A DNA stretch of 64,000 nt. It comes from Candidatus Accumulibacter sp. 66-26 (GTDB taxonomy: Bacteria > Pseudomonadota > Gammaproteobacteria > Burkholderiales > Rhodocyclaceae). Of the stretch, positions 35,935 to 45,143 are shown one piece after another (position 1 is the stretch's first letter; every line of letters starts with the position of its first letter). Both the position numbers and the translations under genes were made by a program. The stretch lies in the NCBI GenBank assembly GCA_001897745.1, contig MKUH01000029.1:42900-106899 (forward strand), given 5' to 3'. The notes beneath the pieces were generated by a model, which was given only the letters and a program-made list of their open reading frames with translations, made no database searches and had not been told where the DNA came from.

Positions 35935-38037
35935 TCAGAATTGAAGGCGGGTGGACAGGAGGAAGTTGCGGCCTTCCTGCGGATAGCCATCGACGAGCTG
36001 ATAGTTCTTGTCGAGCAGGTTGCGGCCGGTCAGGGCGATGTCCCAGTCGCGCCGGAGCTTGTATTCGACCTTCAGAGCGAGCAGTTGGTAGGCGCCCGTC
36101 CGGACGTAACCGTTGCCCACGGCCTTCGTGGACCAGCGCGCCCCGGCTGCCTCCAGGCTCGGAATCACGGTCAGGGCGTCGTTCGGCGTCCATTTGGCGT
36201 AGAGGAAGCCCTTGTTCTGCGGCGCGGTGGTCAGACGCAGCGAGGGATCGTTCGGCGCGTCGATCCGGGTATCGATCCAGGTGTAGTTGCCGCCGACTTC
36301 GAGATGGCGCGAAACCTGCGCCGCGAGGCCGAACTCGACGCCCTTGAAGACGGCCTCGCCGACGTTCCGGTTCTGGCTTTGGTTGGTCCCGTTGTAGACG
36401 ATGGGAACGTACTGGATCGCGTCCCTGACCTTGTTGTGGAAGATTGCCGCCTCGCCGCGCACGCCGGGCCAGAGCGTCTCGGCAATGCCGATTTCGAGGT
36501 TGAGGGCGCGCTCGGGCTTGAGCCAGGGGTTGGAAATGGCGCCGCCAAAACGGCTGCTGAAGCGGTCGGCCATGGTCGGGAAGCGCGTGCGATCGGAGGC
36601 CGATGCATGCAGCTTGCCGCTGCCGCTGTAGCGCCAGATCGCCGCCGCCTGGTAGTTGGTGGCAAAGCTGTCCGCCATCGGCTGATTGAACAGGACGTTG
36701 CTCGCGTATTCCTGCGCCTGCTTCGAGCGCCGGATGTCGCGGCTGATGCCGCCGATCAGGTCGAGATTGCGCGTCACATGCCAGGTATCCTCCAGCGCCG
36801 CGGACATCGTGTCCTCGATCGTCGTCTGTCGCGGCTCGGTGAAGTTCGTGGCGTGGGTCAGCTGCCACTCCGAATGATCGTCGCGGCGGTAATGCAGCGC
36901 CGCCTTCAGGGTCTGTCGCGCGAAATGCGTGGTTCCCAGCTCCAGGCTCAGGCCTTTGGCGTTGTCGTCGTAGGTGCTGGTCCAGTTCTTGGTCGTCAGC
37001 GAAACGTTGGTGTAGGCGACCAGATCGTTCCTGAATTCGTTGTAGTAAGCCTTGGCCTTCAGCCAGCTCTTGTCGCCGAGCGCGGTATGCGAAAGAAAAT
37101 AGAGGCCGGAGGTATCCCACGTCGGCCAATCCCAGGCGCTGATCGTCGACGTCCCCGTCACCGCACCGATGCCGTGCTTTTCCCCGCTCTGGGTGACGTA
37201 GTTCAGGGAGTATTCGTCGGTCGCATTCGGCGTGAAACCGGCCTTGAGACTGAAACGCCGGTCGTTCTTGCTGGTGTGATCGCGCTTGCCGCCGTCTTCG
37301 GCGACCGTCGGCTTGAAGTCCCGCGACAGACGCCAGCTATCGACATCGCGCTGCTGCGCGCTGATCTGGTAGTAGAAACGCTCCGAGCGGCCGCCCAGAT
37401 TGGCGTACACGGTATTGCCGTTGTACTCGCCGCCGCCGGCCAGTGCGGCGGTGGCGCGCACTTCGCCTTCGAACGGCTTGACCGGCTTGCGCGTCACCAG
37501 ATTGATCGCGCCGCCCATGCCGTCCGGCCCGTTGAGCACCGAGACATAGCCTTTCGAGACCTGGACTTCGGACAGGTCGGGCGTCAGAAAACGGTCGAGA
37601 TCGATGCGGTTGTCGGCGGGGAGATAAAGGCGGATACCGTCCATCAGCAAGGGAACCTGGAAGCGGTCGAAGCCGCGAATGCTGATTCCCGTTTCGTTAC
37701 GGTTGCCTGCGCCGGTCGTCGTGGCGACGCCGGGAATCAGGTTGAGCGCCTCCGCCACGCCGTCCTTGCTGAAATCCCACAGTTGCTCCCGATCCAGCGT
37801 CGCGGTGCCAAGCGCGCTTTCGTTGTCGCGATTGCCGGTCACGGTGATCTGCCCCAAGGTGAAAACCTGGCCCGCGGAAGTCAGCACGCCATCGGCGGCG
37901 TACGCCCCTCCCGACAGTGCGAGCGAAACGGCGCCGGCAATCGCGCAGCGCTTGGCTGCTCGATGCAAGCAAAAAGGCGAACGGCGGGTTCGCCGAATTC
38001 GCGACGCCGTTCCATTGACGATGCTCCCCCTGGTCAT
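35935..38037 (-). CDS. TonB-dependent outer-membrane receptor 2
   Basis: 700-residue receptor with signal peptide (ending about GGAYAAD), a complete plug (ITVTGNRDNESALGTATLD, IPGVATTTGAGNRNETGISI, GPDGMGGAINLVTRKP) and a beta-barrel ending LQF. The ATG at 38037 has AGGGGG about 7 nt upstream; upstream in-frame codons run through the regulatory region and are unlikely to be translated. It heads the long minus-strand block. A ModE-type box lies about 140 bp upstream (38178-38201), implying control by molybdate and suggesting that the ligand is a molybdenum or related oxyanion chelate (inference). Confidence 0.92.
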   Translation of the reverse strand: MTRGSIVNGTASRIRRTRRSPFCLHRAAKRCAIAGAVSLALSGGAYAADGVLTSAGQVFTLGQITVTGNRDNESALGTATLDREQLWDFSKDGVAEALNLIPGVATTTGAGNRNETGISIRGFDRFQVPLLMDGIRLYLPADNRIDLDRFLTPDLSEVQVSKGYVSVLNGPDGMGGAINLVTRKPVKPFEGEVRATAALAGGGEYNGNTVYANLGGRSERFYYQISAQQRDVDSWRLSRDFKPTVAEDGGKRDHTSKNDRRFSLKAGFTPNATDEYSLNYVTQSGEKHGIGAVTGTSTISAWDWPTWDTSGLYFLSHTALGDKSWLKAKAYYNEFRNDLVAYTNVSLTTKNWTSTYDDNAKGLSLELGTTHFARQTLKAALHYRRDDHSEWQLTHATNFTEPRQTTIEDTMSAALEDTWHVTRNLDLIGGISRDIRRSKQAQEYASNVLFNQPMADSFATNYQAAAIWRYSGSGKLHASASDRTRFPTMADRFSSRFGGAISNPWLKPERALNLEIGIAETLWPGVRGEAAIFHNKVRDAIQYVPIVYNGTNQSQNRNVGEAVFKGVEFGLAAQVSRHLEVGGNYTWIDTRIDAPNDPSLRLTTAPQNKGFLYAKWTPNDALTVIPSLEAAGARWSTKAVGNGYVRTGAYQLLALKVEYKLRRDWDIALTGRNLLDKNYQLVDGYPQEGRNFLLSTRLQF

Positions 38038-38096
38038 TCTCTTCCCCCTGAGTACCTGAACGAAATAAACAAACCGATATAACGATGGGGAAATCA

Positions 38097-38120
38097 AAGC
38101 GGAGCCGTACGGCTCCGCTT
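38097..38120. repeat. 24-bp perfect palindrome in the receptor 2 leader
   Basis: Left half AAGCGGAGCCGT is exactly complementary to the right half ACGGCTCCGCTT, with no spacer. It lies 60 bp upstream of the receptor 2 start, between that gene and its candidate ModE box, so it is probably in the transcribed leader. It could be an operator or a strong leader hairpin; no adequate T-run follows on either strand for a classical terminator. Confidence 0.7.
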
Positions 38121-38177
38121 CCGCTCCCACCTGTTCGATGAATTCCCTATGCGATCGAGCTCCCGCCCAATCCCGCA

Positions 38178-38201
38178 CGAAATATACGGTTAAACATAGC
38201 G
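38178..38201 (-). promoter_or_regulatory. Candidate ModE box upstream of TonB receptor 2
   Basis: Read on the minus strand it is CGCTATGTTT...TATATTTCG over 24 nt, ending in CG on both sides like the ModE operator as I remember it from E. coli modA (CGTTATAT...ACATAACG). It is weaker than the box at 38261 but has the same length and layout. A TATATT within it (38181-38186, minus strand) may be part of the receptor promoter. Confidence 0.55.
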
Positions 38202-38241
38202 TGCAAAATATGATCGACATCAAATCTGGAAAGATGGGGGA

Positions 38242-38269
38242 TTGACGATCTCTCGGCCGTCGCTATATT
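38242..38269 (+). promoter_or_regulatory. Sigma70-type promoter of the nifQ-like gene
   Basis: TTGACG at 38242-38247 and TATATT at 38264-38269 are separated by 16 nt, about 40 bp before the ATG at 38311. The -10 element lies inside the ModE-type box at 38261-38284, the usual geometry for repression. Confidence 0.65.
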
Positions 38270-38284
38270 GTTAAAAACATATCG
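38261..38284 (+). promoter_or_regulatory. Candidate ModE box upstream of nifQ-like gene
   Basis: A 24-nt element reading CGCTATATTG...ACATATCG. Against the E. coli modA operator (recalled as CGTTATATTG...ACATAACG) the two arms agree at nearly every position with identical spacing. It overlaps the -10 of a good promoter. A modE gene is present 3.5 kb away. Molybdate-dependent repression of the nifQ-like gene is therefore likely. Confidence 0.72.
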
Positions 38285-38310
38285 AACTGCACAAAAATCG
38301 CACTCCAGAC

Positions 38311-39949
<1,639 letters not shown>

Positions 39950-39951
39950 CC

Positions 39952-40641
39952 GTGTCGCCGAGCGGCGTCGAGTCCATCGAGTTCGGCGCGATCCGCCTGA
40001 CGCTCGAACTGGCCGGCCTGACCACCGTGCTGCTGCTGCTTCTCGGCACGCCGCTCGCATGGTGGCTGGCGCGCACCCGGTCGGCGCTGAAGGGCCCGGT
40101 CGGCGCCGTCGTCGCGCTGCCGCTGGTGCTGCCGCCCTCGGTGCTCGGCTTCTACCTGCTCGTCGCGATGGGCCCGCACGGCCCGCTCGGCAAGCTGACG
40201 CAGGCGCTCGGCCTGGGCACGCTGCCCTTCACCTTCCCCGGGCTGGTGGTGGCCTCGGTGCTCTACTCAATGCCCTTCGTCGTGCAGCCGTTGCAGAACG
40301 CCTTTTCGGCCATTCCCGAGCGCCTGCTCGAAGCGTCGGCAACGCTGCGCGCCGGCCCCCTCGACACCTTCTTCAACGTCGCCGTGCCGCTCGCCCGTCC
40401 GGGTTTTCTGACCGCCACCGTGCTCGGCTTCGCGCACACGGTCGGCGAGTTCGGCGTCGTCCTGATGATCGGCGGCAACATCCCGGACAAGACGCGCGTC
40501 GTCTCGGTGCAGATCTACGACCACGTCGAGGCGCTCGAATACGCGCAGGCGCACTGGCTGGCCGGCGGCATGCTGCTCTTCTCCTTCCTCGTGCTGCTCG
40601 CGCTGTACACGCTCAACCCGGGAGGCGTGCGCCGGCCATGA
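39952..40641 (+). CDS. modB: Molybdate ABC importer permease (copy 2)
   Basis: 229-residue permease, five to six helices, with [20 protein letters not shown] as the EAA loop and [19 protein letters not shown]. The GTG at 39952, 2 bp after the modA stop, is chosen because the protein would otherwise run back through modA in another frame; no ribosome site is visible, so it depends on coupling to modA. The stop overlaps modC by 4 nt. Confidence 0.94.
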   Translation: MSPSGVESIEFGAIRLTLELAGLTTVLLLLLGTPLAWWLARTRSALKGPVGAVVALPLVLPPSVLGFYLLVAMGPHGPLGKLTQALGLGTLPFTFPGLVVASVLYSMPFVVQPLQNAFSAIPERLLEASATLRAGPLDTFFNVAVPLARPGFLTATVLGFAHTVGEFGVVLMIGGNIPDKTRVVSVQIYDHVEALEYAQAHWLAGGMLLFSFLVLLALYTLNPGGVRRP

Positions 40642-41705
40642 TCGAAGCCCGCCTCGCCCTGCGCCACCCGGGCTTCGCGCTCGACGTCGACCTCGTCCTG
40701 CCGGGGCGCGGCATCACCGCCGTGTGCGGCGCCTCGGGCGCCGGCAAGACGACGCTGCTGCGCGTCGTCGCCGGCCTCGAAAAGCGCGCCGACGGCGTCC
40801 TGCGCATCGACGGCGAAGCCTGGCAGGACAGTGCCGCCGGCGTCTTCGTGCCGCCGCACCGGCGCGCGCTGGGCATGGTTTTCCAGGATGCGGCGCTGTT
40901 CCCCCATCTTTCCGTGCGCGACAACCTCGCGTTCGGGCAGCGACGCATGCGCGGCGCCGGCCGCGCGCCGGAAACGGCCCCGGTCATCGAACTGCTCGGT
41001 ATCGGCCATCTGCTCGAACGCCGCCCCGAAAAACTCTCGGGCGGCGAGCAGCAGCGCGTCGCCATCGCCCGCGCCCTGCTCACCGGGCCGCGCCTGCTGC
41101 TGATGGACGAGCCGCTGGCGGCGCTCGACGAGCGGCGCAAGGCCGAGTTGCTGCCCTGGCTCGACCGCCTGCACGACGAACTGGAAATTCCGCTGCTCTA
41201 CGTCAGCCACTCGCTGCCCGAGGTGGCCCGTCTGGCCGACCATCTGGTCGTGCTCGACGGCGGCCGCACGCTGGCCACCGGGCCGCTCGGCGAGGTGCTG
41301 CCGCGCCTCGACCTGCCGCTGTCGCGCGACGAGGACGCCTTCGTCGTGATCGACGCGAGCGTCGGCGAATACGACGGCGCCTACGCGCTGGCCCGCCTCG
41401 ACTTCGCCGGCGGCGCGCTGTGGGCGACGAGCGCGCCGCGCGCGCCCGGCAGCCGCGTGCGCGTGCGCATCCAGGCGCGCGACGTGAGCCTGGCGCACGC
41501 CCCGCAGCAGAGCAGCATCATGAACAGCGTCGCGACGCGCATCGTCGATTTCAAACCGCAGGAACCCGGACGCATCCTCGCCCGTCTCGATGCCGGCGGC
41601 ACGCCGCTGCTCGCCCGCCTGACGCGCAAGTCGGCCGAACTGCTCGGCGTCGCGCCGGGCATGGCGATCTACGCGCAGATCAAGAGCGTCGCGCTGCTCG
41701 ACTGA
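40638..41705 (+). CDS. modC: Molybdate ABC importer ATP-binding protein (copy 2)
   Basis: 355-residue ATPase with Walker [10 protein letters not shown], signature [15 protein letters not shown], Walker [13 protein letters not shown] and a C-terminal TOBE/Mop-like molybdate-binding domain ([32 protein letters not shown]). This is the canonical ModC architecture. The ATG overlaps the modB stop. A short perfect hairpin follows the stop in the gap before the convergent modE gene. Confidence 0.95.
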   Translation: MIEARLALRHPGFALDVDLVLPGRGITAVCGASGAGKTTLLRVVAGLEKRADGVLRIDGEAWQDSAAGVFVPPHRRALGMVFQDAALFPHLSVRDNLAFGQRRMRGAGRAPETAPVIELLGIGHLLERRPEKLSGGEQQRVAIARALLTGPRLLLMDEPLAALDERRKAELLPWLDRLHDELEIPLLYVSHSLPEVARLADHLVVLDGGRTLATGPLGEVLPRLDLPLSRDEDAFVVIDASVGEYDGAYALARLDFAGGALWATSAPRAPGSRVRVRIQARDVSLAHAPQQSSIMNSVATRIVDFKPQEPGRILARLDAGGTPLLARLTRKSAELLGVAPGMAIYAQIKSVALLD

Positions 41706-41722
41706 GGCGCCGGTCCGGCGCC
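41706..41722. repeat. Hairpin in the modC-modE convergent gap
   Basis: GGCGCCGG and CCGGCGCC pair across a single T, directly after the modC stop. There is no T-run, so intrinsic termination is uncertain, but the position between two converging genes suggests a role in ending transcripts. Confidence 0.45.
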
Positions 41723-41728
41723 ATACGC

Positions 41729-42103
41729 CTACGGTACGAGGGGCTTGAGCAGGGCGCGGAAATCGGCGAACTCGGCGGAAATCGCCGCCGACGCCTTCAA
41801 CTCCATCTGCCGGTAACGGTCGAGCGCCATGCGCCCAAAGTCGGTGAGCTGCGCGCCGCCGCCGCCGCTGCCGCCGGTCGCCGTCGCCACCAGCGGCGCA
41901 ACGAAGGCGGCATTGGTCGCTTCGACCAGCAGCCAGGCGCGTCGGTAGGACATGTCCATTTCGCGCGCCGCCGCCGAGATCGAACCGGTGCGCCCGATGG
42001 CTTCGAGCAGTTCGGCGCGCCCCGGGCCGATGGCGATGCTGGCGCCGAGCAGGACGCGCAGGCGCGGCCCTTGCGCGCTGCTGGAGCGGGGTTTCCTCGG
42101 CAC
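41729..42103 (-). CDS. modE: ModE-type molybdate regulator, DNA-binding domain only
   Basis: 124-residue LysR-like winged-helix protein matching the N-terminal domain of ModE (LLEAIGRTGSISAAAREMDM, SYRRAWLLVEATN, GGGGAQLTDFG). The two TOBE domains that sense molybdate in E. coli ModE are absent. The GTG at 42103 is preferred because AGGAGG lies about 8 nt upstream and the preceding gene ends at 42114; a longer reading to 42154 is possible. It is the likely regulator of the boxes at 38178, 38261 and 39044. It appears to be transcribed as the last gene of the lutA-lutB-ALDH-like run. Confidence 0.87.
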   Translation of the reverse strand: MPRKPRSSSAQGPRLRVLLGASIAIGPGRAELLEAIGRTGSISAAAREMDMSYRRAWLLVEATNAAFVAPLVATATGGSGGGGAQLTDFGRMALDRYRQMELKASAAISAEFADFRALLKPLVP

Positions 42104-42113
42104 AGCCCCCTCC

Positions 42114-42827
42114 TCAGACCCGGCTGACGAAGGCCTTGCCGTGGCCCTCGGCAATGGCGCGCACCTTGGCGCCGAGCGCGGCGTCGCCGGCGAAGGCCAG
42201 ACTGCCGAGATCGCTCTGCGCGCAGAGGCCGGCGATGGCCGCCTCGTCGCCCTGCAGGATGTTGAACACGCCGTCAGGCAGGCCTGCGCGCGCCGTCAGT
42301 TCGGCGAAAGCGAAGGCCGCCGAGGGCGCCTTCGGGCTCGGCTTGGCGACCACCGTCGCGCCGCCGGCAAGCGCCGGAACGACGTAGGAGAGCAGCCCGG
42401 CGAGCGGCGCGCGGTCGTCGTTGACCACGGCGACGACGCGGCCGGCGCCCCCAGCAAATTCAGCGGCCGGCGAGGCGGCACGCAGCAGCGCGACCGCTTC
42501 GGCGACTTCGGCGGCGGCCGCCGCTTCTTCCTTGCCGGTTTCATCTCCGATCAGCCTGGCGAAATGGACGGCGTAGCCGGCCAGCGCGTCGGCCACCGCC
42601 GCCAGCAGCGCGGCGCGCGCCGGCGTCGGCTCGACAGCCCAGGCGGCGCAAGCTCCCTGCGCGGCGGCCACCGCCTTGGCGGCGACGTCGGCGCCGCACA
42701 GCGGCGTGCGGCGCAGCACCTCACCGGTCTGCGGATTGCGCACGTCGAAGAAACCGTCGGTCATCGTCAGATAGGCGTGGCCGTTGATCCACAGCGGCAG
42801 GGCGAGAGGGTCGTCATTGTCGATCAT
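42114..42827 (-). CDS. Truncated aldehyde-dehydrogenase-fold protein
   Basis: 237-residue protein covering only the NAD-binding half of the aldehyde dehydrogenase fold: FFDVRNPQTGEVL, VVNDDRAPLAGLLSYVVPAL, ATVVAKPSPKAPSAAFAFAE and LPDGVFNILQGD. It ends soon after SLAFAGDAALGAKV, before the catalytic Cys domain, so oxidation of aldehydes by the usual mechanism is not expected. It is intact as an ORF, overlaps lutB by 4 nt and precedes modE by 10 bp. Either a degenerate enzyme or a recruited accessory protein of the lactate genes. Confidence 0.78.
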   Translation of the reverse strand: MIDNDDPLALPLWINGHAYLTMTDGFFDVRNPQTGEVLRRTPLCGADVAAKAVAAAQGACAAWAVEPTPARAALLAAVADALAGYAVHFARLIGDETGKEEAAAAAEVAEAVALLRAASPAAEFAGGAGRVVAVVNDDRAPLAGLLSYVVPALAGGATVVAKPSPKAPSAAFAFAELTARAGLPDGVFNILQGDEAAIAGLCAQSDLGSLAFAGDAALGAKVRAIAEGHGKAFVSRV

Positions 42828-44251
42828 GCGGATTTCCTGTTCTTTGCGTAGAGTTCTTTGAAGGTCCGGCCCTGCGGCGCCGGGAAATCGCGCCCCGCCG
42901 TCCAGCCCGGCGCGACGCCGAGCACTTCGATGCGGTCGCGGCCGCCGGCCAGCCAGTTGAGGTAGCGCACGCCGATTTTCGCGGCCAGCGCGTAGAGCGC
43001 CGGACGCGCCGCCACCCAGCCCCAGGCGCGCAGCGCGAGGCGCTCGGAGAGCGGGCGCAGGCCGTCGTCGGTCTGCTTCTCGCGCAGCTTGCGCAACAGG
43101 TCGGGCAGCGGGATTTTTACCGGGCAGACGACGCCGCACTGGTTGCACAGCATCGAGGCGTGCGGCAGGTCGAGCGCGTTTTCGAGACCGGTGAACAGCG
43201 GCGTCAGGACCGAGCCCATCGGCCCCGGATAGACCCAGCCGTAGGCGTGGCCGCCGATCGTCTGATAGACCGGGCAGTGGTTCATGCAGGCGCCGCAGCG
43301 GATGCAGCGCAGCATGTCCTCGAACTCGCTGCCGAGCAGGCCGACGCGGCCGTTGTCGACGAGCACGAAGTACATGTGCTCGGGGCCGTCCGGGTCGCCG
43401 CCGGCCTTCGTCCCGGTGAGCAGCGAGACGTAGTTGGAGATCGCCTGTCCGGTCGCCGAGCGCGGCAGCAGGCGCATCAGCGTGGCGAAGTCCTCAAGCG
43501 TCGGGACGACCTTCTCGACGCCGGTCACGACGACGTGCACCTTGGGCAGCGTGGTCACCATGCGCCCGTTGCCCTCGTTGGTGACGAGCGCGACGCTGCC
43601 GCTTTCGGCGATCAGGAAATTGCCGCCGGAGATGCCCATCTCGGCGCTGACGAAGTGCTCGCGCAGCACTTCGCGCGCCTCGCGGGTGAGCGCCGGGATG
43701 TCGGTCTTGCGCGGCTTGTTGTGCGTCTTGGCGAAGAGGTCGGCAACCTCGTCGACGTTCTTGTGCATGACCGGCGCGATGATGTGCGACGGCGCCTCGT
43801 TGCCGGCAATCTGCAGGATGTATTCGCCGAGGTCGGTCTCGACCGGCTGCACGCCGGCGGCGCTAAGCGCCGCGTTGAGGTCGGCCTCCTCGGAGAGCAT
43901 CGACTTCGACTTGATCGCCTTGCGCACGCCGTGGCGCTCGGCGATGTCGAGCACGTGCCGGCAGATCTCACCGCCGTCCTTCGCCCACAGCACCGTGGCG
44001 CCGCGCGCCTGGGCCTCGCGCTCGAAAAGTTCGAGCCAGACGTCGAGATTCTCGACGACGCGCCGCCGGACCTGCTCGCCGGCGCTGCGCAGCGCCTCGA
44101 AATCGGCGTCGGCCTGCGCGTTGTAATCGACCACCGCCTTGGCGCGCATGTCGACGAACTTGCCCTTGGCCGTCTTCAGGTTGGCCTGCAGCCGCACGTC
44201 GGCCAGCTTCTCGCCGACCCGCGCCTTGAAGAACATCGATTGCTGGCGCAT
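42824..44251 (-). CDS. lutB: LutB/LldF-type iron-sulfur lactate oxidation protein
   Basis: 475-residue protein with an N-terminal DUF162-type region (SAEMGISGGNFLIAESG, NEGNGRMVTTLPK) and two 4Fe-4S motifs, CIRCGACMNHCPVY and CNQCGVVCPV. It forms the electron-transfer core of the LutABC complex oxidising L-lactate to pyruvate. The start shares one base with the lutA stop. LutC is not here but at 13117-13827. Confidence 0.94.
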   Translation of the reverse strand: MRQQSMFFKARVGEKLADVRLQANLKTAKGKFVDMRAKAVVDYNAQADADFEALRSAGEQVRRRVVENLDVWLELFEREAQARGATVLWAKDGGEICRHVLDIAERHGVRKAIKSKSMLSEEADLNAALSAAGVQPVETDLGEYILQIAGNEAPSHIIAPVMHKNVDEVADLFAKTHNKPRKTDIPALTREAREVLREHFVSAEMGISGGNFLIAESGSVALVTNEGNGRMVTTLPKVHVVVTGVEKVVPTLEDFATLMRLLPRSATGQAISNYVSLLTGTKAGGDPDGPEHMYFVLVDNGRVGLLGSEFEDMLRCIRCGACMNHCPVYQTIGGHAYGWVYPGPMGSVLTPLFTGLENALDLPHASMLCNQCGVVCPVKIPLPDLLRKLREKQTDDGLRPLSERLALRAWGWVAARPALYALAAKIGVRYLNWLAGGRDRIEVLGVAPGWTAGRDFPAPQGRTFKELYAKNRKSA

Positions 44252-45015
44252 CAGTTCTTCGCTCCCGCCGCGGCTTCAGAGACATCGCCCGGCAACGTCC
44301 CGGCCAGGACCTCGGCCACGTGCAGCACGCGCGTCTTCTCGTCGCCCATGCGGCGCAGCTTGCCTTCGATGTTGAGCAGGCAGCCGAGGTCGCCGCCGAC
44401 CACCGCGTCGGCGCCGGCGGCCTGCGCATTGACGCATTTCTTCCCGGCGATCGCCGCCGAGACGTCGCCGAACTTGACCGAGAAGGTACCGCCGAAACCG
44501 CAGCACTCCTCGCTCGCCGGCATCTCCTTCAGGGTCAGGCCGGGCACCTTGTCGAGCAGGCTGCGCGGCTGCGCCTTGATGCCGAGACTGCGCAGGCCGG
44601 TGCACGAATCGTGGTAGGTGACGCTGCCGGCGAACGCGCCGGGCACGGTCTCGACCTTGAGCACCGTGGCGAGAAAGTCGGTCAGCTCGAAAACGCGCGC
44701 GGCGAGGCGCGCGGCGCGCTCGCCCCAGGCGGCGTCGGCGGCGAGCAGGCCGGGATATTCGGTGCGGATCTGGTCGGCGCAGGAGCCGGAAGGGGCGACG
44801 ACGTAGTCGTAGGCTTCAAATTCGGCAATCGTCTTTCTGGCGAGCGCCGCGGCGGTCTCCCGGTCGCCCGAGTTGAAGGCGGGCTGCCCGCAACAGGTCT
44901 GGCGCTCCGGCACGACGACCTCGCAGCCGGCCGCTTCGAGCAGTTTGATGGCGGCGAAACCGACGCTGGGACGCATCAGGTCGACGAGGCAGGTGACGAA
45001 CAGGGCTACACGCAT
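44251..45015 (-). CDS. lutA: LutA/LldE-type lactate oxidation protein
   Basis: 254-residue protein of the CCG family, with two cysteine-rich domains (RQTCCGQPAFNSGD and SEECCGFGGTFSVKFGD) thought to bind Fe-S clusters. It is the first gene of the lutA-lutB unit, divergent from an IclR-type regulator with 128 bp between. An inverted repeat just upstream is a likely operator. Confidence 0.94.
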   Translation of the reverse strand: MRVALFVTCLVDLMRPSVGFAAIKLLEAAGCEVVVPERQTCCGQPAFNSGDRETAAALARKTIAEFEAYDYVVAPSGSCADQIRTEYPGLLAADAAWGERAARLAARVFELTDFLATVLKVETVPGAFAGSVTYHDSCTGLRSLGIKAQPRSLLDKVPGLTLKEMPASEECCGFGGTFSVKFGDVSAAIAGKKCVNAQAAGADAVVGGDLGCLLNIEGKLRRMGDEKTRVLHVAEVLAGTLPGDVSEAAAGAKN

Positions 45016-45030
45016 GATGGTAAGATATTG

Positions 45031-45085
45031 CGCCGCACAACGGTGCGGCGTGGATTGTTAAACAGCAGATCGGACAACAGATCGG
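45031..45085. promoter_or_regulatory. Repeats in the lutA-iclR divergent region
   Basis: Perfect inverted repeat CGCCGCAC-AACG-GTGCGGCG at 45031-45050, then a direct repeat of CAGATCGG at 45066-45073 and 45078-45085. Both lie in the 128-bp region between the divergent lutA and IclR genes and are candidate binding sites for the IclR protein. Confidence 0.45.
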
Positions 45086-45143
45086 GCGGAACTCGTAATG
45101 GTATTCTGCCGCAGAACAAAACGGAAGGTTCGACAGGACGACC

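Noticed and set aside
35935..38223. Longer start for TonB receptor 2 at 38223
   Set aside because: The extra 62 residues would run through the ModE box and palindrome and lack a signal peptide; the ATG at 38037 has a ribosome site followed by a normal signal sequence.
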